Shown here piece after piece: positions 24,625 through 32,947 of a stretch of DNA of 64,000 nucleotides. The translations under genes were made by a program, and so were the position numbers. This DNA is from Formosa algae. GTDB taxonomy: Bacteria > Bacteroidota > Bacteroidia > Flavobacteriales > Flavobacteriaceae. Position 1 is the stretch's first letter. Each line of letters opens with the position of its first letter. The DNA lies in the NCBI RefSeq assembly GCF_001439665.1, contig NZ_LMAK01000082.1, positions 1-64,000 on the forward strand. Reading direction: 5' to 3'. The notes below the pieces were generated by a model. It did not search any database. It was not told where the DNA came from and was given only the letters and a program-made list of their open reading frames with translations.

Positions 24625-25671
24625 ATGAAACTATATATCAAATTCATCTGCCTTGTACTTATTACAGTGGTGTGTATTTCAGCAAAAGGAGATCAGACTA
24701 TTAAGGCATCTTCGTTTTCTAAATCACTTGTTCCTGGGAATTTTATTCTTGAAGCAGAAGAAGGTTGGTGGAATTGGGGTATGGCTCCGATTTACGACGA
24801 CAATGAAAAGTTACATGTATTTATGTCAACCATTCCAAATAAAGGACGATGGATTTCTGATAGTAAAATTGTACATTTTACGGCAGATCGTCCGGAAGGC
24901 CCTTATACATTTGTAGATACCACATTTTCTAGTAATTCGGCGAGTTATCATAATCCGCAGGTTTCAAAAGTAGGAGATACCTATGTGTTAGTGTATTTAA
25001 TAAAGAAAAAAGGAACACCTAGAATTCAGCAAGAAATAGGCATTGCGACGACAAAATCATTAGACGAACCTTGGGTAGAAAGTCCGCATAATCCCATCAT
25101 TAAAGCCTCAGGGAAAATGGATGATGCGAATATTATTCACGCTTCTAATCCTACATTTTTAGTCGATGAAAATGGAAAATACAGAATCTATTATAAATCT
25201 GTAACAGATAAACATAAGCCACAACAATTCAGAGAAATGTCACTAGCGATTAGTGATGATATTGAAGGACCATACGAAAACTACCAAGAGAATCCATTAA
25301 TAAGCTATGCAGATAAGGGACGTGATATTGAAGATCCCTACGCATTTTATTATAAAGGCATGTATTATATGATTGTTGAAGATCGTATGGATATTAAAAG
25401 TATGCTAGAGGGACATCCGACTCCGATTGATGAATTAAAATTAGGCGGTAACAGACCTGGATTAATCTATACATCAAAAGATGGGGTTAATTGGGGCATA
25501 CCTGAAATAGGATACCATACCAACACCCATTACTTTAATCAAGAGCTTGCGCGCAGTGAACGGCCAAATATTTTATGGAAAGATGGCAAACCCGAATGTC
25601 TTTTTTTAGCTTGTCATGATAAAGATCCTTCAGCAGGTTATTTTTTAAAGATTGAAGGTTGGAATGAATAA
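24625..25671 (+). CDS. Secreted five-bladed beta-propeller glycoside hydrolase (GH43/GH117-like)
   Basis: The 348-residue product has a signal peptide (MKLYIKFICLVLITVVCISAK). It shows propeller-blade repeats: NWGMAPIYDDNEKLHVFMS, SYHNPQVSKVGDTYVLVYL, ASNPTFLVDENGKYRIYYKS, RDIEDPYAFYYKGMYYMIVED and RSERPNILWKDGKPECLF. Candidate catalytic acids are the Asp of PIYDDN, the E-D of DIEDPYAF and the Glu of QELARSERP. It belongs broadly with the GH43/GH117-like clan, but I cannot place it in a named family. It sits between a sulfatase and GH29 with 26- and 24-base spacers, so it is probably an exo-enzyme removing a non-fucose substituent. It is shorter than the GH43-like protein at 681 and not closely similar to it. 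Confidence 0.65.
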   Translation: MKLYIKFICLVLITVVCISAKGDQTIKASSFSKSLVPGNFILEAEEGWWNWGMAPIYDDNEKLHVFMSTIPNKGRWISDSKIVHFTADRPEGPYTFVDTTFSSNSASYHNPQVSKVGDTYVLVYLIKKKGTPRIQQEIGIATTKSLDEPWVESPHNPIIKASGKMDDANIIHASNPTFLVDENGKYRIYYKSVTDKHKPQQFREMSLAISDDIEGPYENYQENPLISYADKGRDIEDPYAFYYKGMYYMIVEDRMDIKSMLEGHPTPIDELKLGGNRPGLIYTSKDGVNWGIPEIGYHTNTHYFNQELARSERPNILWKDGKPECLFLACHDKDPSAGYFLKIEGWNE

Positions 25672-25695
25672 AATAAATAATAAAGTTTTAAAATT

Positions 25696-27555
25696 ATGAT
25701 TAAAAATATAAAGGACTTAAGGTATAGAGTATTGGGTGTTGTGGTAATTTGTGTTCTTCAGTTTAGCTGTCAAAATAAAACGAACAGCGACACAGAAAAT
25801 TCATCTATAGATTATGTCACGGAAACGGTAGGCGATGTAGACTTCGGAAAAACCAAGATGTCTGATTATACACCGGAAATCAGGGAGAATATGAATCAAT
25901 TATATGAAGATAAATTTGGTTTGTTTGTTCATTTTGGACCTTATGCCCAACTTGCAGGAGAATGGGAAGGGAAACCTGGAGCTGCTGAATGGATTATGAG
26001 GCGAAGTTTTATTCCCGTAACTGAATATGAAAAAGAAGCTGCCAGTAAATTTAAGCCTGAAAAGTTTAATGCTAAAGAATGGGTAGATATCGCTGAAAAT
26101 GCAGGAATGAAATTTATTGTGCTTACCGCTAAGCATCACGATGGCTTTGCGATGTACAAATCTAAGCATCCTTATAATTTGTATGATTTTGCAGGTTTTA
26201 ACCGTGATATTTTTAAGGAGTTAGCCGAAGAATGTAAAGAGCGAGATATGAAATTGGGCTTTTATTATTCTCAAGATCAAGATTGGCATGAAAAAGGAGG
26301 CGCAGGGAACGATTGGGATTTTGATAGCGTAATAAAACCGGCCGATGAATTTGATGCTTATTTTAGAGAAAAGGCAGTGATGCAGATAAAGGAGTTAACT
26401 ACGAATTATGACGATATTTTTATGGTGTGGTTCGATACACCTTTTCAAATTACAGACACACAAAGTCAATTGATGATGGATACTGTAAAAGAAAATCAGC
26501 CAGGTGCTTTGGTAAATGCACGACTAGGAAATGGTTACGGACATTTTGATGTATCCATAGATAATGGAACGACGCCAAGTGTAAGTAAAGCGACTTGGTT
26601 GCCCGATTTAAAAGTGCCGTGGCAAACGCATGAGTCTGTAACAAAAAATGGATGGGGATACACGAATCGCGGTGCAGAATTGGACCGTTCCGACGATTAT
26701 TCAGATTTTATTTATAGTCTGTGTCGCATCATAGGAAATGGTGGGGTTTACCTTTTAAATGTAGCACCTCGACCTGACGGAACAATCCCAGAATCGCAAG
26801 TCAATAGCATCAATGCGATTGGAGATTGGTTAAAAGTTAATGGGGAAGCTATCTACGGCGCCGATCCAAGTCCGCTAAAATTTCCCCCATATGCCATAAC
26901 AAGTAAGCCAGGGAAAGTCTATTTGCATGTTCAGGACTTAAAAGATAATCAAGTTGAGTTAAAAGGTGTTTTATCAAAAGTTAATAAAGCATATGTTTTG
27001 GCAGATTTTTCAAAACGAGCTTTAGATTTTAATCAGAAAGATGAAACCATTAATGTTACAATTCCTAATGAATTAAAACAACCTAGAGTAACGGTTGTGG
27101 TATTAGAAATTGCAGATGAGGAGGCTAAAGTTATAGATGAAACCCTTCAGCAAAAAACAGATGGACGTATTGCATTACCGGTTTCAAAATGTGAATTTTC
27201 TATTAGACGAATAAGTTACGATTACGATAAACAGGTGACTCATCGTTGGGGAGAAAATGTAAAACAAGGTTTAATTTGGACGGTGAATGTAAAAGAACCA
27301 GGAACATTCAAAATTATAAGCGAAGATTCTGGGAACGATGGATTTACGTATACGTTGAGCACGTCTGATGACTCAGTGATACTGAATTCGAAAGGCGTTA
27401 TTGGAACATTAACTAAAAAAGAACAAGAAGGTCATATAAAAATAGAGAAAGCTGGAGTTCATAAACTGACAGTGTACCCAAAAGTACCAGCATCTAAAGC
27501 CACAAAAGGAAGCTATGAGTTTAAAGGCTTAGAACTTATTCCTATAGAAAAATAA
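25696..27555 (+). CDS. GH29 alpha-L-fucosidase, lipoprotein with C-terminal beta-module
   Basis: The 619-residue lipoprotein has lipobox QFSC (Cys25). The catalytic domain is ~75-400: FGLFVHFGPYAQL, TAKHHDGFAMY, GFYYSQDQDWH and the nucleophile motif VWFDTP (D247). NGGVYLLNVAPRPDG is the usual late-barrel motif of GH29. A C-terminal beta-sandwich follows, then an additional module (~490-619) with LIWTVNVKEPGTFKII and AGVHKLTVYPKVP. That module resembles the N-terminal module of the GH29 at 2350, here on the opposite end of the enzyme. Predicted role: exo-removal of alpha-L-fucose. Spacing to both neighbours is 24 bases, consistent with co-transcription with the sulfatases. Confidence 0.92.
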   Translation: MIKNIKDLRYRVLGVVVICVLQFSCQNKTNSDTENSSIDYVTETVGDVDFGKTKMSDYTPEIRENMNQLYEDKFGLFVHFGPYAQLAGEWEGKPGAAEWIMRRSFIPVTEYEKEAASKFKPEKFNAKEWVDIAENAGMKFIVLTAKHHDGFAMYKSKHPYNLYDFAGFNRDIFKELAEECKERDMKLGFYYSQDQDWHEKGGAGNDWDFDSVIKPADEFDAYFREKAVMQIKELTTNYDDIFMVWFDTPFQITDTQSQLMMDTVKENQPGALVNARLGNGYGHFDVSIDNGTTPSVSKATWLPDLKVPWQTHESVTKNGWGYTNRGAELDRSDDYSDFIYSLCRIIGNGGVYLLNVAPRPDGTIPESQVNSINAIGDWLKVNGEAIYGADPSPLKFPPYAITSKPGKVYLHVQDLKDNQVELKGVLSKVNKAYVLADFSKRALDFNQKDETINVTIPNELKQPRVTVVVLEIADEEAKVIDETLQQKTDGRIALPVSKCEFSIRRISYDYDKQVTHRWGENVKQGLIWTVNVKEPGTFKIISEDSGNDGFTYTLSTSDDSVILNSKGVIGTLTKKEQEGHIKIEKAGVHKLTVYPKVPASKATKGSYEFKGLELIPIEK

Positions 27556-27579
27556 ATAACAACAAATTACAAAAGACAA

Positions 27580-29055
27580 ATGAAAAAAATATTCACATTA
27601 GCACTTCTAGCCATTTGCATATTTGATGGCTTGGCGCAAACAACATCCCTAAAAAATAGTCGACCAAATATTATCTTAGTTATGACGGACGATCAAGGTA
27701 TGGGAGACTTAGCTTGTATGGGGAATGAAGTTTTAAAAACACCTCATATTGATGCTTTTTACAATGAATCTATGCGCTTCACCGATTTTCAGGTCAGTCC
27801 AACTTGTGCGCCAACACGTTCAGCTTTAATGAGTGGTGCGCGTCCTTTTGAAGTTGGGGTAACACATACCATTATGCAACGTGAACGTTTGGCTTTAGAT
27901 GTGTTTACCATGCCGCAAGCCCTACAGTCTGCTGGATATAAAACAGGACTTTTTGGAAAATGGCATCTGGGAGATGATGAAGCGTATTTGCCTACAAACC
28001 GAGGGTTTGATGAGGTACTTATGCATGGTGCGGGAGGTATCGGACAAACAAAATATGGTGATTTTCCTCCCAATGAAGAGAATCTGTATTTTGATAATGT
28101 CTTACTTCATAACGATACAATTGTGCAAACTGAAGGGTTTTGTACCGATGTGTTTTTTGATGCCGCCGAAGCTTGGATCAAACAACAAGAGGATGCTAAG
28201 CAGCCTTATTTTGCATATATCGCTTTAAATGCGCCACACGCACCATTAGTGGCTCCGGATGCATATAAAAAACGTTTTCTAGATTTAGGATACGATGAAG
28301 GCACAGCAGGACGCTATGGTATGATTGAAAATATAGACGATAATTTTGGAGTATTGATGGAAAAATTAGAGGCTTGGGGAGCTCTAGATAATACGCTTGT
28401 TATTTTCATGACAGATAATGGGGCCACACATTTAAAAGGCTCTTTAAATGGTGAAAAAATAACCCATTATAATGCTAATCTAAGAGGAAGTAAAAATTCA
28501 CCTTTTGAAGGCGGAACACATGTGCCAGCATTTTGGTATTGGAAAGGGAAATTAGGAACTGGTGTCGATATTAATGCCTTAACGGCTCATATTGATATGT
28601 ATCAAACATTCTGTGAATTAGCAGGAGTAAAATTGCCTAAAAAGATGCAAGAATTAAGCGGTCGTTCTTTACTACCGCTTTTAGAAAATCCTAACGTAGC
28701 TTGGGAAGATAGAGAACTGTTTATTCATTGCGGACGATGGGCACCTGGAGAACGCGAAGAAGCCAAATTCCAAAAGTCAGCGGTAAGAACGCAAGAGTGG
28801 CGTTTCGATAATAATAGTCAGTTATATAACATTCCTAACGATCCATCAGAAACGAATGATGTATCTGCAGCACACCCAGAAGTTATTGCTCGTTTACAAA
28901 GTACTTACAATACGTGGTGGGAAAATGTAAAGCCATTAATGGTGAATGAAGGTTTACCAATAGTAGAACCAAAAGATCAGCCATTTGCTAAACGCTATTA
29001 TAAGCAGTTGGAAACTATTGGTATTCCTGAATGGTCTCCAGAAGAAACAAAATAA
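27580..29055 (+). CDS. S1-family sulfatase
   Basis: The 491-residue product has a signal peptide ending FDGLAQ. Core motifs: VMTDDQGMGD, signature CAPTR (Cys76, converted to formylglycine), GKWHLGDDEA and MTDNGATH. It resembles the sulfatases at 22826 and 61672 (same MGD and FGKWHLGD style and GGIGQ/GAGGI motif), so these may belong to one S1 subfamily. It lacks their C-terminal extension. It ends the fucanase block; a strong terminator lies 61 bases after the stop. Likely substrate: sulfated fucose residues, inferred from the GH107/GH29 context. Confidence 0.92.
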   Translation: MKKIFTLALLAICIFDGLAQTTSLKNSRPNIILVMTDDQGMGDLACMGNEVLKTPHIDAFYNESMRFTDFQVSPTCAPTRSALMSGARPFEVGVTHTIMQRERLALDVFTMPQALQSAGYKTGLFGKWHLGDDEAYLPTNRGFDEVLMHGAGGIGQTKYGDFPPNEENLYFDNVLLHNDTIVQTEGFCTDVFFDAAEAWIKQQEDAKQPYFAYIALNAPHAPLVAPDAYKKRFLDLGYDEGTAGRYGMIENIDDNFGVLMEKLEAWGALDNTLVIFMTDNGATHLKGSLNGEKITHYNANLRGSKNSPFEGGTHVPAFWYWKGKLGTGVDINALTAHIDMYQTFCELAGVKLPKKMQELSGRSLLPLLENPNVAWEDRELFIHCGRWAPGEREEAKFQKSAVRTQEWRFDNNSQLYNIPNDPSETNDVSAAHPEVIARLQSTYNTWWENVKPLMVNEGLPIVEPKDQPFAKRYYKQLETIGIPEWSPEETK

Positions 29056-29115
29056 AGTTATTTAAGTATATAAACGTCACTAAATTTTGTGTGAATTAGA
29101 TAACATTATATAGTG

Positions 29116-29145
29116 AAAAAGCGAGATAAAGTTGTCTCGCTTTTT
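29116..29145 (+). terminator. Rho-independent-type terminator after fucanase block
   Basis: A perfect 11-bp stem (29116-29126 with 29135-29145) containing GCGAGA/TCTCGC, with an eight-base loop, runs straight into TTTTT and then TTTTTT after GC. It closes the 11451-29055 transcription unit. Confidence 0.85.
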
Positions 29146-29533
29146 GCTTTTTTATTAGTAATAATAGTGCTTTTACGACTTAGAATTTAAACCTGTTTTA
29201 ACTTTTTAATTGAAGTTTAAGTTAACTGTGGTTATAATAATTTGTTCACTTTATACCTGTTTTTATAAAAATCATAAAAAAGTTTCTAAATTTTTTTGAG
29301 ATATTTTTCATTTGCAATGACCCTAAAATATTTTTAATAAAAAAGATACTATCTATTTGTGAATAATTGTTTTTCAGAATAATAAGTAATTACGGGTATT
29401 CTTAAAATAGAACATATTTTAGCTTTGTGAAAATATCAGATTATAACGGACTTTGTTATCATAATAATTTTATCTAAGAGTCTTAATGCATAATTTGTAA
29501 ATTTGATATATCTTTTGTGAAAATTTCAAAATA
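29146..29533 (+). promoter_or_regulatory. Gene-free region upstream of the fucose permease; weak promoter candidate
   Basis: Together with the preceding terminator this makes a 478-base gap with no gene. TAAATTTG at 29498-29505 fits the Bacteroidetes -7 consensus (TAnnTTTG) and would start transcription about 20 bases before the permease ATG. No clear -33 TTTG partner is visible, so support is weak. A short inverted repeat (TGAAA-A-TTTCA, 29518-29528) lies just before the start codon. Nothing else stands out. Confidence 0.3.
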
Positions 29534-30847
29534 ATGACATCTCAGAAATCCTACCGTTCAGCATTTATTCTATTAACATTACTTTTTTTTCTTTGGGGAT
29601 TTATCACAGTTCTTGTTGATTCATTAATACCACGATTACGGGAGTTGTTTACGTTAACTTATTTTCAAGCAGGTTTAGTGCAGTTTGCTTTTTTTGGCGC
29701 TTATTTCTTACTCTCTATACCGGCTAGTTATATTCTTTCTAAAATTGGATATAAACGTGGAATTATATTAGGATTGCTAACCATGGCATTAGGGTGTTTG
29801 TTATTTTATCCAGCAGCATCTTATCGTATTTTCGGCGTATTTATGTTAGCTTATTTTGTTTTGGCTGCAGGTATGACGGTGTTGCAAGTCGCAGCAAATC
29901 CTTTTGTATCGGTTTTGGGACCTGAAGAAAGTGCTTCCAGTCGATTAAATCTTTCTCAAGCTTTTAATTCGTTAGGAACGGCAATTGCTCCGGCAGTTGG
30001 TGCTTTGTTTATATTAAGCGATGTGGTAAAAACGAAAACAGAAATTGCACAACTTGAAACGACAGCAAAAGAAGCGTATTTGTCGGCAGAAGCTTCTGCT
30101 GTTCAAATGCCTTTTTTAGGTTTAGCCATGTTTATAGGGCTTATTGCTGTAATGTTTTTGTTCGCCAAACTACCTGAAATGATTAGTGAAAAATCTACAG
30201 GAAGCTATTTAGATGTGCTCAAAAACAAAAAGGTAATGCAAGGCGTATTAGGCTTGTTTTTTTATGTTGGGGCAGAAGTAGCGATTGGAAGTTATTTGGT
30301 AAACTATTTTTTAGATATGAATCTTGTTTCTGTTATTAAGGAAAACGGATTTATGGTTTTTATAGCTGAATCTATTTTGAATTCTGGATTAGCAGATAAT
30401 GATAGTAAAGCCATTGTAGGTGTTTTTGTAACATTTTATTGGTCTGGTGCCATGATTGGACGATTTGTAGGAGCGTATCTAACCAAAATAATGAAACCAG
30501 GAAAAGTGTTAGCTATTTTTGCTACAATTGCAATTAGCTTAATTATAATATCAATTAGTACCGTTGGCTTAGTAAGTATGTGGAGTATTTTAGCTGTTGG
30601 GTTATTCAACTCGATTATGTTTCCAACAATATTCACTTTGGCCATAGATGGTATTGGAGCATTAAAACCTAAAGCTTCAGGTTTATTATGTACTGCCATT
30701 GTAGGAGGCGCAATTATACCTCCAACATTTGGATTTTTAACAGATCAGATGGCATTTAAAAAAGCATTATTACTAATTGTTTGTTGCTATGCTTACATTG
30801 TTTGGTTTGGTTATAAGAATGGAAAGTCTAAAATAAAAATAGCCTAA
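29534..30847 (+). CDS. fucP: FucP-family L-fucose:H+ symporter (MFS)
   Basis: The 437-residue integral inner-membrane protein has about 12 hydrophobic segments. FucP-family features include FFLWGFITVLVDSLIPRL at the N-terminus, TYFQAGLVQFAFFGAYFL, VLQVAANPFVSVLGPE, SSRLNLSQAFNSLGTAIAP and FPTIFTLAIDGIG. These match the fucose/galactose/glucose permease group of the major facilitator superfamily. In this setting it would import the L-fucose freed by the many fucosidases. It has its own gap upstream (478 bases) and a bidirectional terminator downstream, so it is probably a single-gene unit. Specificity for fucose rather than another hexose is inferred from family and context. Confidence 0.85.
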   Translation: MTSQKSYRSAFILLTLLFFLWGFITVLVDSLIPRLRELFTLTYFQAGLVQFAFFGAYFLLSIPASYILSKIGYKRGIILGLLTMALGCLLFYPAASYRIFGVFMLAYFVLAAGMTVLQVAANPFVSVLGPEESASSRLNLSQAFNSLGTAIAPAVGALFILSDVVKTKTEIAQLETTAKEAYLSAEASAVQMPFLGLAMFIGLIAVMFLFAKLPEMISEKSTGSYLDVLKNKKVMQGVLGLFFYVGAEVAIGSYLVNYFLDMNLVSVIKENGFMVFIAESILNSGLADNDSKAIVGVFVTFYWSGAMIGRFVGAYLTKIMKPGKVLAIFATIAISLIIISISTVGLVSMWSILAVGLFNSIMFPTIFTLAIDGIGALKPKASGLLCTAIVGGAIIPPTFGFLTDQMAFKKALLLIVCCYAYIVWFGYKNGKSKIKIA

Positions 30848-30908
30848 ATATAACGTCTCTTTAGAAAGTTAATCGTTTCTGCATTTTGGTAGAAGTGATT
30901 TAAATATA

Positions 30909-30958
30909 AAAAAAAGAATCTCTTAACATTGATAAAACTGTTAAGAGATTCTTTTTTT
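30909..30958. terminator. Perfect 20-bp bidirectional terminator between convergent genes
   Basis: Bases 30909-30928 are exactly complementary to 30939-30958, with a ten-base loop. The A-run on the left and T-run on the right give a U-tract in either direction. It lies between fucP (+) and the response-regulator gene (-), serving both. Confidence 0.88.
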
Positions 30959-30976
30959 AGTTGGGTAAGCTGTTTT

Positions 30977-31687
30977 TTAGATAGCTGAATTCAATATTTT
31001 TTGTTTCACTTCATCTATATAAGATCTTCCAATAACATATCTTAAACCTTCAATTTCTATACTATTGCCTTCCACGGCATCAATTTTATCAATTGCGATA
31101 GTGTAAGATCTGTGTATTCTTATAAAATCTCTTGACGGTAAAAGGTTGGTGAAATCTGATAACGTACTATGTATAATAAATTTACCTGAAGTGGTGTTTA
31201 TTTTTAAATAATCTTTTAAAGATTCAACAATAAGAATTTCGTCCAAGAAAATCTTTTTCATTTTCTTTTTATCTATTTTAATAAAAAGGAAAGGACGCTC
31301 ATTGGTGTTTTCAAAAGGTGTTTTGTTATTTTTTAGTCTTCTATTTACTTTATTTAAAGCCTTCATAAACCTAGGGAATTCTATCGGCTTAACTAAATAG
31401 TCTAAGACATCTAATTCGTAAGTTTCTGCTGCAAATTCTTCGTAAGCAGTGGTTATAATGACCAAAGGCGGATTTTCTAAACTTTTAATAAAATTTATAC
31501 CGTCTAAAACGGGCATATTAATATCTAAAAAAATGACATCGGGAGTGTTTGTCTTTAAATAATTTAAACAATCTATACCGTTAGTAAATGTCTCTGTTAC
31601 CTTAAAATCTTCTATTTGATCTAAGTAATTTTTGATAACATTGATTGCTAGAGGCTCATCATCTACAATTAAACATTTTATTTCCAT
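30977..31687 (-). CDS. LytTR-family two-component response regulator
   Basis: The 236-residue product has an N-terminal receiver domain: LIVDDEP (acidic pocket D9/D10), phospho-acceptor D55 in FLDINMP, and the late-receiver motifs TTAYEEFAAE and YLVKPIEF. The C-terminal half is a LytTR DNA-binding domain (VESLKDYLKINTTSGKF, FIRIHRSYTIAIDKIDAVEGN). The gene is downstream of the histidine kinase on the minus strand (48-base gap), and the two should form one phosphorelay. Placement between fucP and the N-glycan block suggests it controls one or both neighbours; its binding sites would be imperfect direct repeats, which I could not locate with confidence. Confidence 0.92.
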   Translation of the reverse strand: MEIKCLIVDDEPLAINVIKNYLDQIEDFKVTETFTNGIDCLNYLKTNTPDVIFLDINMPVLDGINFIKSLENPPLVIITTAYEEFAAETYELDVLDYLVKPIEFPRFMKALNKVNRRLKNNKTPFENTNERPFLFIKIDKKKMKKIFLDEILIVESLKDYLKINTTSGKFIIHSTLSDFTNLLPSRDFIRIHRSYTIAIDKIDAVEGNSIEIEGLRYVIGRSYIDEVKQKILNSAI

Positions 31688-31735
31688 TTTAATTTTTCTT
31701 AATTAGTATTAGCTATTAGTTAGGGCTTAGGTATT

Positions 31736-32824
31736 TTAGGAGACTTTTATCTTAAGCTTGACAGTAAATTTATCTTTGGTTGCTTTAATTTTTAACTTAT
31801 AATCGTTTTTGTGATACCCCAATGCAAGTCGTTTTTTTACATTTTCTAAACCTATTCCACTAGAGCGGTCAAATCGTTCTTTATGTTCCGTTTTTAATGG
31901 CATTGGATTTGAAATTCTAAAATACAGAAAATCTTCCTTAATCGATAGATCAATTTCAATTTTAACGTCTCCAATGTTTTTGTGTACCCCATGTTTAAAG
32001 GCATTTTCTATAAATGTTAAGAGCAGTATTGGTGAAATTTCTTTGTCTTCAATATCTCCTGAAATAGACATATCTATTTCTACATTATCATTTAATCTTA
32101 CACGTTCTAGATCTAAATAATTTTGAATACAAAGAATTTCATTTTCTAAAGATTGTCTTTTATTTTTAGTTTCATAAAGCATGTAACGCATTAGTTCTGC
32201 TAGCTTTAATATTATTTTGGGTGTCTTTTTAGAATTTTCTACTGCTAAAGAGTAAATGTTGTTTAACGTATTAAAAAAGAAGTGTGGAGAGATTTGAGTT
32301 TTTAAAAATAAGAGTTCGGTTTCTAATTGAGCTTTCTCTAAGTCGGTTACTCTCTTGTGTTCCTTTAAGAAATCTAAAGTGATTTTTATTGAAGTCACAA
32401 ACGTTATAACATAAAGTTCTCCAAACATCATGTCTACAGTATAGTTTAACGTCAGGTTGCTTATAATCTCTGGACCTTCTGGCCACACACTTTGGCTCAC
32501 TAAAAAGTACGTTAAATTAAACTTTAAACACACCATTACAAATATGGAACTGAGTAGTAAAATTAAATACATGACGTAGTTTTTCTTAAACGCGAACTTA
32601 GGCATCAGTACATAAATGTTTAAGTAGCACAGTATCATATGTATTGGGAATCCTAAGAGATTTGTCTTTAAAGAATACAAATACGGCGACAGTAATATGC
32701 CATCGAAAGAGGTGTCGTTAAAATAACTTCCCCATCTTAATGTGTTTAAAGAAAAATACAGCAGCCAAAATAAAATGTGATGTTTTAAAGATACTTTGTA
32801 AAGGTGATTTGAAATAAATTGCAC
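31736..32824 (-). CDS. LytS/YehU-type sensor histidine kinase
   Basis: The 362-residue membrane kinase has about four N-terminal transmembrane segments within residues ~15-150, without a large extracellular sensor domain. The His-kinase domain carries the family motif TQISPHFFFNTLNNI with phospho-acceptor His181, and the ATP-binding N-box LLTFIENAFKHGVHK; GIGLENVKKRL is the G-box. It is transcribed away from the GH92 gene, with 123 bases separating the two starts. Co-transcribed with the downstream LytTR regulator. Lack of a periplasmic domain suggests it senses a membrane-associated or intracellular signal rather than binding an oligosaccharide as hybrid two-component systems do. Confidence 0.92.
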   Translation of the reverse strand: MQFISNHLYKVSLKHHILFWLLYFSLNTLRWGSYFNDTSFDGILLSPYLYSLKTNLLGFPIHMILCYLNIYVLMPKFAFKKNYVMYLILLLSSIFVMVCLKFNLTYFLVSQSVWPEGPEIISNLTLNYTVDMMFGELYVITFVTSIKITLDFLKEHKRVTDLEKAQLETELLFLKTQISPHFFFNTLNNIYSLAVENSKKTPKIILKLAELMRYMLYETKNKRQSLENEILCIQNYLDLERVRLNDNVEIDMSISGDIEDKEISPILLLTFIENAFKHGVHKNIGDVKIEIDLSIKEDFLYFRISNPMPLKTEHKERFDRSSGIGLENVKKRLALGYHKNDYKLKIKATKDKFTVKLKIKVS

Positions 32825-32947
32825 TTTTTTAGAAGAATTAAGGAGGTTTTGTGATGTTTACCTGAGTTAATATGTTATCCGTCTAAATAACTTTAGATAT
32901 TCGTTAAATTTATGAATTTTTAATGTAATAAATTCATTAAATCATTT
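32825..32947. promoter_or_regulatory. Divergent promoter region between kinase and first GH92
   Basis: This 123-base, very AT-rich spacer separates two divergent start codons, so it must contain promoters for both the LytS/LytTR pair and the N-glycan block. TAACTTTA and TAAATTTA resemble the TAnnTTTG -7 element but lack the final G. No operator can be defined by eye. Confidence 0.4.
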
